NCBI RefSeq assembly: GCF_900105055.1
Contig: NZ_FNTA01000004.1
Span: forward strand, 682,001 to 746,000
Length of the DNA: 64,000 nt
Direction: 5' to 3'
DNA from: Amycolatopsis lurida
GTDB lineage: Bacteria; Actinomycetota; Actinomycetes; Mycobacteriales; Pseudonocardiaceae
Shown here piece by piece: positions 24,342 through 32,582 of the stretch (position 1 is the first letter of the stretch; each line of letters opens with the position of its first letter). Position numbers and translations under genes: made by a program. The notes under the pieces were generated by a model. It was given only the letters and a program-made list of their open reading frames with translations. It was not told where the DNA came from and did no database searches.

Positions 24342-24604
24342 CAGTCCTCCCCTAGTGGTTCAAGCACGATCGTCAATAGTCGTCAGCCCGGCGGCCCGTG
24401 TCCAGCCGATCGCGGTCGTGTATCGCCGATCGTTATTTTGGGTTTTCCTTTCCCGCCCATACGGGAAACAGGAAACTCCTTGTCGCTCACGGACCGGCGA
24501 CGCATTCTTGGTGAGCCGCCCCAATTAGCGGCGAATAACACTCCAACCAGCGGTTTTCCCGTGTTGTCGAGTGCTGCCCGGACGCGCACACCGAAGGAGT
24601 CGGA

Positions 24605-24763
24605 ATGAAGGTCATGTGCTCGTTTTCACTGCTCTTACGGCTGGCTTTCTGGCTGTGGGTGGTCGCGCTCGTCATGGGGCTGGTGCTCGGCAGCGCACCG
24701 GGAACCGCGCCCGCGAACCCGGTCTCGCCCGTGGTCGCCACAGACGGAAAGGAGGTGGACTGA
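24605..24763 (+). CDS. Small membrane peptide, 52 aa
   Basis: ATG 24605, with AAGGAG nine bases upstream, opens a 52-codon frame. Residues about 7-30 are strongly hydrophobic (LLLRLAFWLWVVALVMGLVL), followed by a Pro/Ala-rich segment and an acidic end (GKEVD). It resembles a short signal-anchored peptide. Its stop is two bases before the next micro-ORF, whose ribosome site AAGGAGG lies inside this gene's last codons, so both are probably translated from one message. No homologue is recognised. Confidence 0.55.
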   Translation: MKVMCSFSLLLRLAFWLWVVALVMGLVLGSAPGTAPANPVSPVVATDGKEVD

Positions 24764-24765
24764 CA

Positions 24766-24822
24766 ATGCAGACCCACGCCATCGACCTGATTCTTGCCCT
24801 GCTCGGTCTCGTGTTCGGCTGA
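24766..24822 (+). CDS. Hydrophobic micro-peptide, 18 aa
   Basis: A complete frame MQTHAIDLILALLGLVFG starts at ATG 24766, ten bases after a strong AAAGGAGG ribosome site. The last 13 residues are hydrophobic enough for a short membrane helix. A 15-bp hairpin at 24858-24895 follows and could end the message. It may be a toxin-like or signalling peptide; without relatives this is only a possibility, but the ribosome site argues that it is translated. Confidence 0.45.
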   Translation: MQTHAIDLILALLGLVFG

Positions 24823-24857
24823 GCGGACACGGTGATCGACGACATGAGATGCCCCTG

Positions 24858-24895
24858 CGTCCGTCGGCCGGACCCGCGGATCCGGCCGACGGACG
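24858..24895 (+). terminator. 15-bp hairpin before the XRE-NB-ARC gene
   Basis: CGTCCGTCGGCCGGA (24858-24872) pairs perfectly with its complement at 24881-24895 around an 8-base loop. It follows the 18-aa micro-ORF by 36 bases and precedes the next start by 62. No U-tract follows. It may separate the micro-ORFs from the regulator or act as an attenuator for it. Confidence 0.55.
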
Positions 24896-24957
24896 GCGGC
24901 CGCTGCCGAAACACCGTCCACACGGCCATACTGATCCTCCGACGAGGGTGGGGGCCG

Positions 24958-27135
24958 ATGAACGAGCGAGCCACATTCGGAGCGGAGCTGAGACGCCGCC
25001 GCAAAGCGGCAGGCCTTTCGCTCACCGAACTCGCCGCCCGCACCCACTACAGCAAGGGTTACCTCAGCAAAGTCGAGACCGGGCTTTCCGCGCCGAACGC
25101 GGCGCTCGCCGCTTTGTGCGAAACCGAACTCGGCGCCGAAGGAGAACTGAAACCGCTACTGCCCGGTGAACCCGCGCGGCGCAGGACGCGGCCGGACGTC
25201 CGGCCTTCCGGTCTGCCACCGGCGACCTCGTCGTTCACCGGCCGGGCAGACGAGTTGCGGGCCATCCGCGCGGCGCTCGAAGCCGATGGCGGTGTCTGCG
25301 TCGTGTCCGGCATGGGCGGCGTCGGCAAGACGGAACTCGCGGTGCGGTGCGCGCACCGGCTGGAATCCGGCTTCGCCGACGGCTGCCTGTTCATCGACCT
25401 GCGCGACGAATCCGGCGAGCCCGCCGCGGTGCACGACAGATTGCTGCGGGTGCTGGGTGTTCCCGCGGATCGTGTCCCCGCCGACCCCGCCGATCGCGCG
25501 GCGCTGTACCGGTCCCGTCTTCGCGGCCGCAGCCTGCTGCTGGTGCTCGACAACGCGGTCAGCGCGGCCCAGGTGCGCCCGCTGCTTCCCGCCGAGCCGA
25601 AATGCCGGGTGCTGATCACCAGCAGGTCCAGGCTGAGCGCGCTCGACGACGCCGTGCACGTCTCGCTGGCCATGCTGCCGCTCGACGCGGCGGTCGAACT
25701 TTTCACCACGGTCACCGGCGTTCCCGCCGGAACGGCCGTCACCCGGGTGGTCCAGCGGTGCGCCCGACTCCCTCTCGCGATCCGGATCGCCGCGGCGCGG
25801 CTTCGCGCGCATCCGGCGTGGGACGTCACCGAACTCGACCGGCGCCTGGCGGACGAAACGACCCGCCTCGGCGAACTGGACGACGGCGAACGCTCGCTCG
25901 CCGCCGCGTTCCGGTTGTCCGTCCATCAGCTGAGCGCCGCCGAGTCGAGACTTTTCGGCCTGCTCACCGTCCATCCCGGCACCGACGTCGACATCCATAC
26001 CGCGAGCGCGCTGAGCTCGCTTTCGTTCCGGGAGACCGACCGTCTGCTGGACCGTTTGCACGAAGCGCATTTACTCACCCAGCCAGAGGCCGGCCGCTAC
26101 GGATTCCACGACCTGCTTCGGGCATTCGCGACCGAATTCGTATCAACCGACGCAGAGGACGGAATGAAAGCATTCAGCAGACTGGCCGCTTTCGCGGTAC
26201 GGACCGCCGCTCAGGCCGACAAGGAACTCACGCCGCACCGCTTCGTCCCGGAAATCGACTTCGCCCCGGGGCTCCCGGAACCGGCCCGGTTGGACGACGG
26301 CGAGATGGCGATGGCCTGGTTCCGCACCGAATGGCCAGGTCTGGTCGCCCTGTGCCGGGCCGCGCGGGACCGCGGCGAGCACGAGCGATGCTGGCAGCTC
26401 GCCTTCTTCCTGCGTGACTACTTCTTCGTGGCCAAACTCTGGGATCCCTGGATGGAAACCCATCGGTGGGCGCGCGCGTCCGCGGCGGTGATCGGGGACC
26501 TGTGGGCGCTCGCCACCACCACGGCCAACCTCGGGGTCGCGCACGTCGATCGCGGCGACCTGGACGAGGCTTCGGCGTGCTACGGCGAAGCGCTCGCGCT
26601 GTTCCGGCGGATCGGCGACGGGCACGGGGAAACCACCACGCTCGCGCACAGCGGCTGGGCCGAGCACTACCGGGGCGACCACGAAGGCGCCTTGCGGGAC
26701 CTCCGGCAGGCGCACGCGTCCTACGTCCGTGGCGGCAACCGCCGCAACGCCGCGATCACCGAACGCGGGATCGCGCTGGTGCTGACCGCGCTCGGGCAGG
26801 CCGCCGAAGCCGCCGCGCTCGCCAACCGGACCTTGGCCGTCTTCGACGAACTGCGCCTGGACCTCGACGCCGCGATGGCCCTCAACTGCCTGGGCTGGGC
26901 CTGGTACAACGCGGAGCGCCACGACCTCGCCGCCCCGGCCTATCGTGCCGCCGCGGACCGGGCCGAGGCCTGCGGGAGCCGGTATGAGACCGCGCGCGCC
27001 TACGTCGGTCTCGGCAATGTCGCGGCCGCCGAAGGCTCCGCCCAGATGGCGGCGGAGCTGTGGAATCGAGCCGACGAGATCCACCCCGATCTCGATCGGG
27101 TGATGGTCGGCGAAGCCCGGGCACGGAGGGTGTGA
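24958..27135 (+). CDS. XRE-HTH / NB-ARC / TPR regulator
   Basis: The 725-residue protein has an XRE-type helix-turn-helix (about 6-62: FGAELRRRRKAAGLSLTELA and YSKGYLSKVETG), an NB-ARC STAND ATPase (about 88-380: FTGRADELRAI, Walker A GMGGVGKT at 118-125, Walker B LLLVLDNA, VLITSRSRL, GVPAGTAV and CARLPLAIRIAA with the GLPLAL-like motif) and C-terminal TPRs (about 500-720). This is the common actinobacterial signal-transduction regulator that binds DNA on ligand-driven oligomerisation. The start is ATG 24958 because the HTH begins there. Its targets may include the micro-ORFs immediately upstream. Confidence 0.85.
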   Translation: MNERATFGAELRRRRKAAGLSLTELAARTHYSKGYLSKVETGLSAPNAALAALCETELGAEGELKPLLPGEPARRRTRPDVRPSGLPPATSSFTGRADELRAIRAALEADGGVCVVSGMGGVGKTELAVRCAHRLESGFADGCLFIDLRDESGEPAAVHDRLLRVLGVPADRVPADPADRAALYRSRLRGRSLLLVLDNAVSAAQVRPLLPAEPKCRVLITSRSRLSALDDAVHVSLAMLPLDAAVELFTTVTGVPAGTAVTRVVQRCARLPLAIRIAAARLRAHPAWDVTELDRRLADETTRLGELDDGERSLAAAFRLSVHQLSAAESRLFGLLTVHPGTDVDIHTASALSSLSFRETDRLLDRLHEAHLLTQPEAGRYGFHDLLRAFATEFVSTDAEDGMKAFSRLAAFAVRTAAQADKELTPHRFVPEIDFAPGLPEPARLDDGEMAMAWFRTEWPGLVALCRAARDRGEHERCWQLAFFLRDYFFVAKLWDPWMETHRWARASAAVIGDLWALATTTANLGVAHVDRGDLDEASACYGEALALFRRIGDGHGETTTLAHSGWAEHYRGDHEGALRDLRQAHASYVRGGNRRNAAITERGIALVLTALGQAAEAAALANRTLAVFDELRLDLDAAMALNCLGWAWYNAERHDLAAPAYRAAADRAEACGSRYETARAYVGLGNVAAAEGSAQMAAELWNRADEIHPDLDRVMVGEARARRV

Positions 27136-27288
27136 CACGGGGCCGGTATCGCTCACCCGGCGTGCCGAACCACAAGGCTGCTACGGTTGACCCGTCGCGG
27201 TTCAGACACCAGCCGCCGGATCCCTTCTTTTCCGGGTCCGGCCTGTCCACCGGGCAGCGGCCGGACCCCGTACCGGCAAGGAGTCAAC

Positions 27289-27690
27289 TTGACCGATTAC
27301 CGCGCTCCCGCTTCCGATCCGCCTCGGTCGGCTCGGAGATTCGTGTCGTCTCTCGACATTTCGATCACCGCTTCCGCCGGTGACACGGTGGTCGCCGTCG
27401 CCGGCGAGATCGATCTCGGCGTCTCGGACGACCTGCGGCGGGCACTGGACGAGGAGCTCCGGTTCAAGCCGTCGGCGCTGATCGCGGATCTGTCCGCGGT
27501 GACCTTCTGTGATTCGTCCGGCTTCACCGTGCTGGTCCAGGTCAGGGCGAAGGCCGAAGAAGCCGGCGTCCCGTTCATCATGGTCACCCAGGAGCGGGCC
27601 CTGTTGCGCCCGATGGCGCTGCTCGGCCTCGACGCCGTCTTCATCGTGCACCCGACCATCGACTCCGCGCGGGACATGCTCACTCGCTGA
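27289..27690 (+). CDS. STAS-domain anti-sigma factor antagonist
   Basis: The 133-residue product is a STAS domain (about 22-130): VVAVAGEIDLGVSDDLRRAL, LIADLSAVTFCDSSGFTVLV and a C-terminal helix pair. The Ser pair in CDSSG is the position phosphorylated in SpoIIAA/RsbV-type antagonists, which release stress sigma factors from their kinases. The start is a TTG preceded at five bases by AAGGAG; upstream in-frame ATG/GTG codons lack a ribosome site. It is followed after 22 bases by the PucR regulator and is a likely member of the SigB-like circuit whose promoters fill the rest of the window. Confidence 0.85.
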   Translation: MTDYRAPASDPPRSARRFVSSLDISITASAGDTVVAVAGEIDLGVSDDLRRALDEELRFKPSALIADLSAVTFCDSSGFTVLVQVRAKAEEAGVPFIMVTQERALLRPMALLGLDAVFIVHPTIDSARDMLTR

Positions 27691-27712
27691 CCGGCTGTCA
27701 TGATGGACGGTT

Positions 27713-28963
27713 GTGACGGGTGACAAGGATCCGGGTTTCCGTATCGGCGGACGCCCACTGGCGGAACGGCTGACCGAAGTCCTGCCGTCGCTCGCGAAGA
27801 CGGTGCTCGCCGAGATCGTCTCCCGGATCCCCGAGTACGGTCTGCTGCCCGCCGAGGAACTCAGCGGCGACATCACGCACGTGATCGAGCAGAACCTGCG
27901 TTCGTTCATCGACACTCTGCGCACCGGGTCCACGCCGACGCGGGAGGAACTCGACTTTCTCCGCGAGTCGGCGGCCCGGCGTGCGGAGGAGGGCATCCCG
28001 CTCGACATCGTGCTCACCGCGTATCACATCGGTATCCAGGTGGTCTGGGCGTCGCTGACGCCGGACGCGCGCCCGGAGGAGGTCACCGACGTCCTGGCCG
28101 TCAACGCGCTGACCTTGCGTTACCTGGAGGTGGTCACGCCCGTGGTCGGCGCCGGATACCTCGACGAGCGGCAGACGATGTTCGACGACGAGCGGTCCGC
28201 ACGGCACACCCTGCTGTCCGCGCTGCTCGACGGCGAACCCGCGGAGGTCATGGCGGGGCAGGCCGGACTGCGGATGCCCCCGTGCTACCTCGTGCTCGCG
28301 GTGTCGGTCGGGGCGCATCCGGACGAGGAGGCCGACGGGGTCGACCCGCTGGTCGCCGGGCGGCGGAAGCTCCGGCGGCTGCGGGTCGAACTGGAACGCC
28401 AGATCCGGGGCACCGTCCTGACCTCGCTCACTCCTGAAGGGGGCGTCGCCCTCTTGCCGCACGAAACGGCGGCCTGCGACTTGACGGCTCGTGACTGGGC
28501 GTGGCTGACGCGCGTCCTCGCCGACGTCACCCGTACGGCGGGTGCGGACGTCATCGCCGGTGTGGCCGCCGCCGAACCGTCCGGGGTGCCGGCCGCGGCG
28601 GGGCTGGCACAGGACGTGCTCGCGGTCGCCATCGGATCCGGACGGTCCGCCGGGCTGTACCGGCTCGACGACGTCCTGCTCGAATACCAATTTTCCCGTC
28701 CCGGACCCGCCCTCGACCGGCTGGCCTCCAGGCTGGCGCCGCTCGACGGCAACGAGGAACTCCTGCAGACGCTGGAGACCTTCCTCCGCCGGGGAGGGCG
28801 GCGGCAAACCGCCGCCGCCTTGCACGTCCACCCCAACACGGTCGATTACCGGCTGCGCCGGATCGCCGACCTCACCGGACTGGATCCCACCCGGCTCGAA
28901 CACGTCGCCCTGGTGAGCGCGGCGCTCGCCGCCCGCGCGACCATCGGCCGAACCCGCTCGTGA
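27713..28963 (+). CDS. PucR-family (CdaR-type) transcriptional regulator
   Basis: The 416-residue protein has an N-terminal helical sensor (about 15-160), a degenerate GGDEF-like middle region (about 185-320) and the PucR C-terminal HTH (about 345-405) with LLQTLETFLRRGGRRQTAAALHVHPNTVDYRLRRI split over the recognition helix. Family members activate purine, polyketide or stress-related genes. The GTG start is 22 bases after the STAS gene. The downstream STAS gene is convergent, five bases away. Its targets are unknown. Confidence 0.85.
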   Translation: MTGDKDPGFRIGGRPLAERLTEVLPSLAKTVLAEIVSRIPEYGLLPAEELSGDITHVIEQNLRSFIDTLRTGSTPTREELDFLRESAARRAEEGIPLDIVLTAYHIGIQVVWASLTPDARPEEVTDVLAVNALTLRYLEVVTPVVGAGYLDERQTMFDDERSARHTLLSALLDGEPAEVMAGQAGLRMPPCYLVLAVSVGAHPDEEADGVDPLVAGRRKLRRLRVELERQIRGTVLTSLTPEGGVALLPHETAACDLTARDWAWLTRVLADVTRTAGADVIAGVAAAEPSGVPAAAGLAQDVLAVAIGSGRSAGLYRLDDVLLEYQFSRPGPALDRLASRLAPLDGNEELLQTLETFLRRGGRRQTAAALHVHPNTVDYRLRRIADLTGLDPTRLEHVALVSAALAARATIGRTRS

Positions 28964-28968
28964 CCTCG

Positions 28969-29349
28969 TCACAAGGTGTGGAGGCCGCCGCCCTCGCAGA
29001 GGTCGAGCATCCGGCGGGCGGACCGGCATTCACCGGGGAAGACGAAGAGGCGTGTGTGGCTGTCCTCGGCCAGTAATTGCGCCCGTTCGAGCACCCGGAT
29101 CCCCGTCGCGCCGAAGAACTCGAGTTCGGACAGGTTGAGAATGAGCGTGGTGCCGCTGCTGTGAAGCCGCTGGGCGAGCATGTCCCACAGCGGCGGAGCG
29201 GTCCCGAGATCGATCTCGCCGTTCGCCTTGACGACGGCGGTCCCCTTGGTCGGCCTGCTCACCTGCAGCCGGAGACGTCCCCGAGGTTCGGAGGCCACTG
29301 GGGAGGCGCGCTTCTTGTCAAGCGCGCGGGGCGTCGACAGGGAAGTCAT
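28969..29349 (-). CDS. STAS-domain anti-sigma factor antagonist
   Basis: The 126-residue product carries one STAS domain (about 25-120): RLRLQVSRPTKG, AVVKANGEIDLGTAPPLWDM, LILNLSELEFFGATGIRVL. The usual phospho-acceptor Ser in the D-S-[ST]-G position is replaced: the loop reads FGATG, so regulation by phosphorylation may differ or use Thr. A SigB-type promoter ends about nine bases before the ATG, which would make the mRNA leaderless and place this gene inside the regulon it may control. It diverges from the universal stress protein gene. Confidence 0.85.
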   Translation of the reverse strand: MTSLSTPRALDKKRASPVASEPRGRLRLQVSRPTKGTAVVKANGEIDLGTAPPLWDMLAQRLHSSGTTLILNLSELEFFGATGIRVLERAQLLAEDSHTRLFVFPGECRSARRMLDLCEGGGLHTL

Positions 29350-29357
29350 GTAGTGAA

Positions 29358-29385
29358 ATACCCAGGCACGCGGTCCGGTGAAACC
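29358..29385 (-). promoter_or_regulatory. SigB-like promoter of the STAS gene 28969
   Basis: On the minus strand GGTTT (29381-29385) is followed after 17 bases by GGGTAT (29358-29363). The start codon at 29349 would lie at or within a few bases of the transcript start. Confidence 0.6.
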
Positions 29386-29389
29386 GATC

Positions 29390-29415
29390 GCTTGAAGACC
29401 GCCTGAAGCGGGTAT
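29390..29415 (+). promoter_or_regulatory. SigB-like promoter of the universal stress gene
   Basis: GCTT at 29390, a 16-base spacer and GGGTAT at 29410-29415 fit GNNT-N14-16-GGGTAY. Unlike most in this region, the gene also has a GGAGG ribosome site, at 29428-29432. Confidence 0.55.
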
Positions 29416-29441
29416 CACCAGCGCGTCGGAGGTGATGTCCC

Positions 29442-30380
29442 ATGTCCGCTGCACCAAGCGGCCCCGGGCCGGTCGTGACCGGCTTCGACGGGTCGCCCGA
29501 GGCCCGCCGCGCCGTCCGCTGGGCGGTCGCCGAGGCGAAGACCCGCGGCCTCGGCCTGGTCCTCGCGTACTGCACCCATGACCGGCTTCCCCCACCCGGC
29601 TCGGACCCCGTCGCGACCCCGCTGAACGAAGCGGTTCCCCAGGCCGCGGACGACGCGGCGGAAGTGGAACCTGTTCGACGGCAACTCGCTTCGATGGCCG
29701 AAGCCCTCCAGCGCTCCGACCCTGACCTCCACGTCCGCACGGTCGTCCGCGGCGGCACGCCGGAGGAGGTCCTGACCTCGGTCGCCGACGAGGTGGACGC
29801 GGCGATGATCGTGCTGGGCGAATCCCACACCGGACTGTTCGCCAGGACGGTCCTCGGCTCGACCGAATCCGGCGTGACCAAGACCGCCGGACGTCCCGTC
29901 GTGGTCGTACGCGGGGACGAGCCTCCGCCGGGCGCACCGGTGATCCTCGGCACCGACGGCACTGAGCAGAGCGCGCAGGCGGCGGGGTTCGCGTTCGACT
30001 TCGCAGCCCGTCACGGGCTCACCGTGCACGCGGTCCACGTCGCGCGGATGCCGATCTGGGGGCCGGCGAGCGAGCCCCTGCTCGGTGGCCCGGTACTGGA
30101 TCCGGCCCCCGGCCTCCCCCAGGAGGTCGCCGACGAACTCGTCGCCCGCCAGCTCGAACCGTGGCGCGAGCGCTATCCGGATGTCCCCGTGGAGACGGTG
30201 CACGGGGTGGGACCCGCCGCGCAGGCGCTGACCGTGCAGTCCAGCGAGGCCGCCCTGCTGGTGCTCGGCCGGAGTGATCACGGCGATCTCCGGCGCCTGC
30301 TGCTGGGCTCGGTCAGTGACGACGCGTTGCACCACGCGCACTGCCCGGTGGCGGTGGTCCGCGCTCAGCCGATCGGCTGA
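29442..30380 (+). CDS. Universal stress protein, tandem UspA domains
   Basis: The 312-residue protein is two UspA folds in tandem (about 10-155 and 165-310). Each ends in the nucleotide-binding signature: VLGESHTGLFARTVLGSTE with GRPVVVV, and VLGRSDHGDLRRLLLGSVS with CPVAVV, the G-2x-G-9x-G[ST] pattern of ATP-binding Usps. Such proteins support survival in stationary phase, hypoxia or oxidative stress. ATG 29442 is preceded by GGAGG and a SigB-like promoter shared back-to-back with the STAS gene. The next gene is convergent. Confidence 0.9.
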   Translation: MSAAPSGPGPVVTGFDGSPEARRAVRWAVAEAKTRGLGLVLAYCTHDRLPPPGSDPVATPLNEAVPQAADDAAEVEPVRRQLASMAEALQRSDPDLHVRTVVRGGTPEEVLTSVADEVDAAMIVLGESHTGLFARTVLGSTESGVTKTAGRPVVVVRGDEPPPGAPVILGTDGTEQSAQAAGFAFDFAARHGLTVHAVHVARMPIWGPASEPLLGGPVLDPAPGLPQEVADELVARQLEPWRERYPDVPVETVHGVGPAAQALTVQSSEAALLVLGRSDHGDLRRLLLGSVSDDALHHAHCPVAVVRAQPIG

Positions 30381-30390
30381 GCACCGAGCG

Positions 30391-30750
30391 TCACGAAGAG
30401 GTCAGTTCTCCGAGTGTCCTCTGGGAAACTCGCAGTTCAGCGGCCAGCAGGAGGCCGCCCGTACGAGCCTGCGCGAGCGCGTAGCCGACCTCGGAGACCT
30501 TGTCCCAGGCCTCGCCGGGCGTGTCACCCGCGCCCACCTGGCCGGCTAGCAGGCCCTCTTCGAGCTGTTTCTGCAGACCCGGCAGGACGTTGACGAGGTC
30601 GTCGGCGAGCCGCTGCAAGGCCCCGATGGTGCGGCAGAGGTCGGCGGGCGAGGCGGGCTCGTCGTCCCGCAGCCTGGTGTACAGATGACGAACGACCGAC
30701 CCGGCCTGCGCGGCCAGCAGGTACGGCGGCTCCTCCGAGTTCGGTCTCAT
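30391..30750 (-). CDS. Small helical protein of unknown function
   Basis: This 119-residue, mostly helical protein is not one I can name. It contains long amphipathic helices (VVRHLYTRLRDDEP, CRTIGALQRLADDLVNVLP, LQKQLEEGLLAG) and no membrane segment. The start is placed at ATG 30750, because a near-perfect SigB-type promoter ends nine bases upstream; the longer frame to 30840 would begin upstream of that promoter and inside the divergent gene. The message should be leaderless. It shares its control region with the carboxylate-amine ligase gene. Confidence 0.7.
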   Translation of the reverse strand: MRPNSEEPPYLLAAQAGSVVRHLYTRLRDDEPASPADLCRTIGALQRLADDLVNVLPGLQKQLEEGLLAGQVGAGDTPGEAWDKVSEVGYALAQARTGGLLLAAELRVSQRTLGELTSS

Positions 30751-30758
30751 GCCCTGAA

Positions 30759-30784
30759 ATACCCCGTCCGCGACCTGCGAAAAC
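30759..30784 (-). promoter_or_regulatory. SigB-like promoter of gene 30391
   Basis: On the minus strand GTTT (30781-30784), 16 bases, then GGGTAT (30759-30764). It lies back-to-back with the plus-strand promoter at 30787. Confidence 0.75.
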
Positions 30785-30786
30785 AC

Positions 30787-30812
30787 GTTTGTGCCGAGAG
30801 GACCGGGGGTAT
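30787..30812 (+). promoter_or_regulatory. SigB-like promoter of the ligase gene 30821
   Basis: GTTT (30787-30790), a 16-base spacer and GGGTAT (30807-30812). The GTG start at 30821 falls about eight bases after the -10, and no ribosome site exists, so a leaderless message is expected. Confidence 0.8.
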
Positions 30813-30820
30813 CTGCGGTT

Positions 30821-31900
30821 GTGAACAAGGACGTACTCACCTTCGGGGTCGAGGAAGAGTTCTTCGTGGTGGACCGGACCGGTCACCTTTTCCCGGCAGG
30901 CGACGCCGTCGTCGACGCCGCGGACGAAGAAGAGGGCGAACTCCAGCGAGAACTCACCCGCTCCCAGGCAGAATCGGCCACCGGCATCTGCACGACCCGG
31001 GACGAGGCCGAACGGCAGTTGTCGGCGCTGCGGGCGGAACTGGCCAAGGCCGCCGCCCGGCGGGGCTGCCTCCTGCTGCCCAGCGGCAGCGCGCCGCTCG
31101 CGGAGACGGCCTTGCCCGCCATCACCCCGAATCCGCGCTACGAACGGATGTCCGAACATTTCGGGGCGACCGCCAGGACTTCGCACACCTGCGGCTGTCA
31201 CGTCCACATCGCCGTCCCCGACCGCGAAACCGGGATCCGGGTGATCAACCATGTCCGGCCCTTCCTGCCCGCGCTGCTGACCGTGACCGCCAATTCGGCG
31301 ATCTGCGACGGGTACGACACCGGGTACGCCAGCTGGCGCTACCAGCAATGGAACCGCTGGCCTTCGGCCGGTTCACCGCCGCTGTTCACCTCGCTGGACC
31401 ACTACGAAAGCATCGTCGACGCCTGGCTCCGGGCGGGCGCCATCCTCGATCGCGCGATGGTCTATTGGGACGTGCGGCTTTCCGAGAAGCAGCCGACCGT
31501 GGAGTTCCGGCTCGGCGACGTCGCGGCCACCGCCGGTGAAGCGGCCCTGTTCGGGGTGCTGATCCGCGGGCTGGTCGGCACGATCCTCGCGACGGAGGAG
31601 CACCCGCAGAGCCTGTCCAACGAGGTCCTGCGGGCGCAGATCTGGCGCGCGTCACGGGAAGGCCTCTCCGGCCGCTGCCCGCATTTCCGCACCGGTGACC
31701 TCGCTCCGGCGAGCGACGTGCTCGACGACGTCGTCACCTTCGCGGCCGGTGCCCTCGAAGAGACGGGTGACCTCGATTTCGTCCGCGACGGCTGCGCCCG
31801 GCTCGCCGCCGAGGGCAGTGGGGCGGACCGGCAACGGGCCCGGTTCGAGAAGCGGGGACGCCCGGAAGACGTCGTGGACCTCCTCGCCGTCCAGCCGTAA
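30821..31900 (+). CDS. Carboxylate-amine ligase, GCS2 (YbdK) family
   Basis: The 359-residue protein belongs to the glutamate-cysteine ligase family 2: FGVEEEFFVVD near the N-terminus, RELTRSQAESATGIC, the metal/substrate loop CGCHVHIAVPDRETG, and VEFRLGDVAAT. Family members join an amino acid carboxylate to an amine with ATP; a gamma-glutamylcysteine role exists in some actinobacteria (EgtA) but cannot be claimed here. The GTG start gives a leaderless message. Its TAA stop lies in an inverted-repeat element shared with the convergent gene. A second member of the family is at 38427. Confidence 0.85.
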   Translation: MNKDVLTFGVEEEFFVVDRTGHLFPAGDAVVDAADEEEGELQRELTRSQAESATGICTTRDEAERQLSALRAELAKAAARRGCLLLPSGSAPLAETALPAITPNPRYERMSEHFGATARTSHTCGCHVHIAVPDRETGIRVINHVRPFLPALLTVTANSAICDGYDTGYASWRYQQWNRWPSAGSPPLFTSLDHYESIVDAWLRAGAILDRAMVYWDVRLSEKQPTVEFRLGDVAATAGEAALFGVLIRGLVGTILATEEHPQSLSNEVLRAQIWRASREGLSGRCPHFRTGDLAPASDVLDDVVTFAAGALEETGDLDFVRDGCARLAAEGSGADRQRARFEKRGRPEDVVDLLAVQP

Positions 31901-31998
31901 CTCGCGTGATCAGAGCCGTAACTCGCGTGCTTGGAGGCGTAACTCGTGAGTTGCGCCTCTGATCACGTGAGTTACGCCTTCAAGCACGCGAGTTACGG
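31896..31998. repeat. Nested palindromic intergenic element
   Basis: Five related units built around CCGTAACTCGCGTG alternate in both directions. The largest stem pairs CCGTAACTCGCGTGCTTG (31916-31933) with its exact complement at 31981-31998. The element supplies the stop codons of both convergent flanking genes (TAA at 31898, TGA at 31982) and should act as a bidirectional terminator. A diverged copy lies at 48289-48384. Confidence 0.75.
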
Positions 31999-32450
31999 CC
32001 CGGCGCACGGGTGTTCAGCTCCGGCGGGCGGCGCAAGGGGCCCCAGTCCGAGTCGTGCTGGGCATTGTCGCGCAATAGTTCGCGAGCTTCGCCGAGAACA
32101 GCGGTGGAGATCCTCGCGACGGGTTCGGGGTCGGTCAGCAGCGGCTCGTTGTCCGGGCCGGAGCCCACGATCCGGCCCGCCAGCACCCAGGGTTTGGTCT
32201 CGCGACGGCGTTCGTGCCGGAGGTGACAGTAGTCGTAAAGCCGCCTGGCCAGCCAAAGTTCGAGCGGCTGGTCGCGCCACCATGGTTCGGGATCGAGGGG
32301 GTTCACCGAAAGGCCCGGCAGTTCCGCGCCGGTGAGTTCGTCCCGGCTCGTGCCGGGGCGGTGTTCGGGGGTCGGCGCCCAGCGGATGTACAGACCGTCC
32401 CGCCGCCGGACCAGCGCGGCCAGTTCCCCCAATGACTCCAGCTGCTGCAT
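31980..32450 (-). CDS. DUF6098-like protein
   Basis: The 156-residue protein resembles small actinobacterial proteins annotated as DUF6098: LGELAALVRRRDGLYIRWAPTP, GLSVNPLDPEPWW, LWLARRLYDYCHLRHERR and KPWVLAGRIVGSGPDNEPLL are their recurring blocks. Function is unknown. ATG 32450 is chosen over the GTG at 32537 because GGGGAG precedes it and the family blocks start soon after. The last residues (RNSRA) and the TGA stop are written by the inverted repeat at 31896-31998. A possible SigB-type promoter lies 135 bases upstream. Confidence 0.7.
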   Translation of the reverse strand: MQQLESLGELAALVRRRDGLYIRWAPTPEHRPGTSRDELTGAELPGLSVNPLDPEPWWRDQPLELWLARRLYDYCHLRHERRRETKPWVLAGRIVGSGPDNEPLLTDPEPVARISTAVLGEARELLRDNAQHDSDWGPLRRPPELNTRAPGRNSRA

Positions 32451-32582
32451 CGAACGCTCCCCGACGACGGATGGACACGGTGACCGGCGCGCCGGCGTCC
32501 CTGCTCCGCCGGGGCTGCCCACGCCGGTCCACCTCACGGCCGGTGGACGTACAACCTCGCTGCACCGGCCGTTGCCTTCCGG

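Noticed and set aside
24605-24822. FxSxx-COOH-type RiPP precursor
   Set aside because: Considered because KGGVGR NTPases occur in such systems, but neither micro-peptide ends in FxSxx and no radical SAM gene is present.
30751-30840. Upstream extension of the small helical protein gene
   Set aside because: The added codons lie upstream of its promoter and overlap the divergent ligase start.
31896-31998. CRISPR array
   Set aside because: The units alternate in orientation and have no spacers of constant length; it is a nested palindrome.
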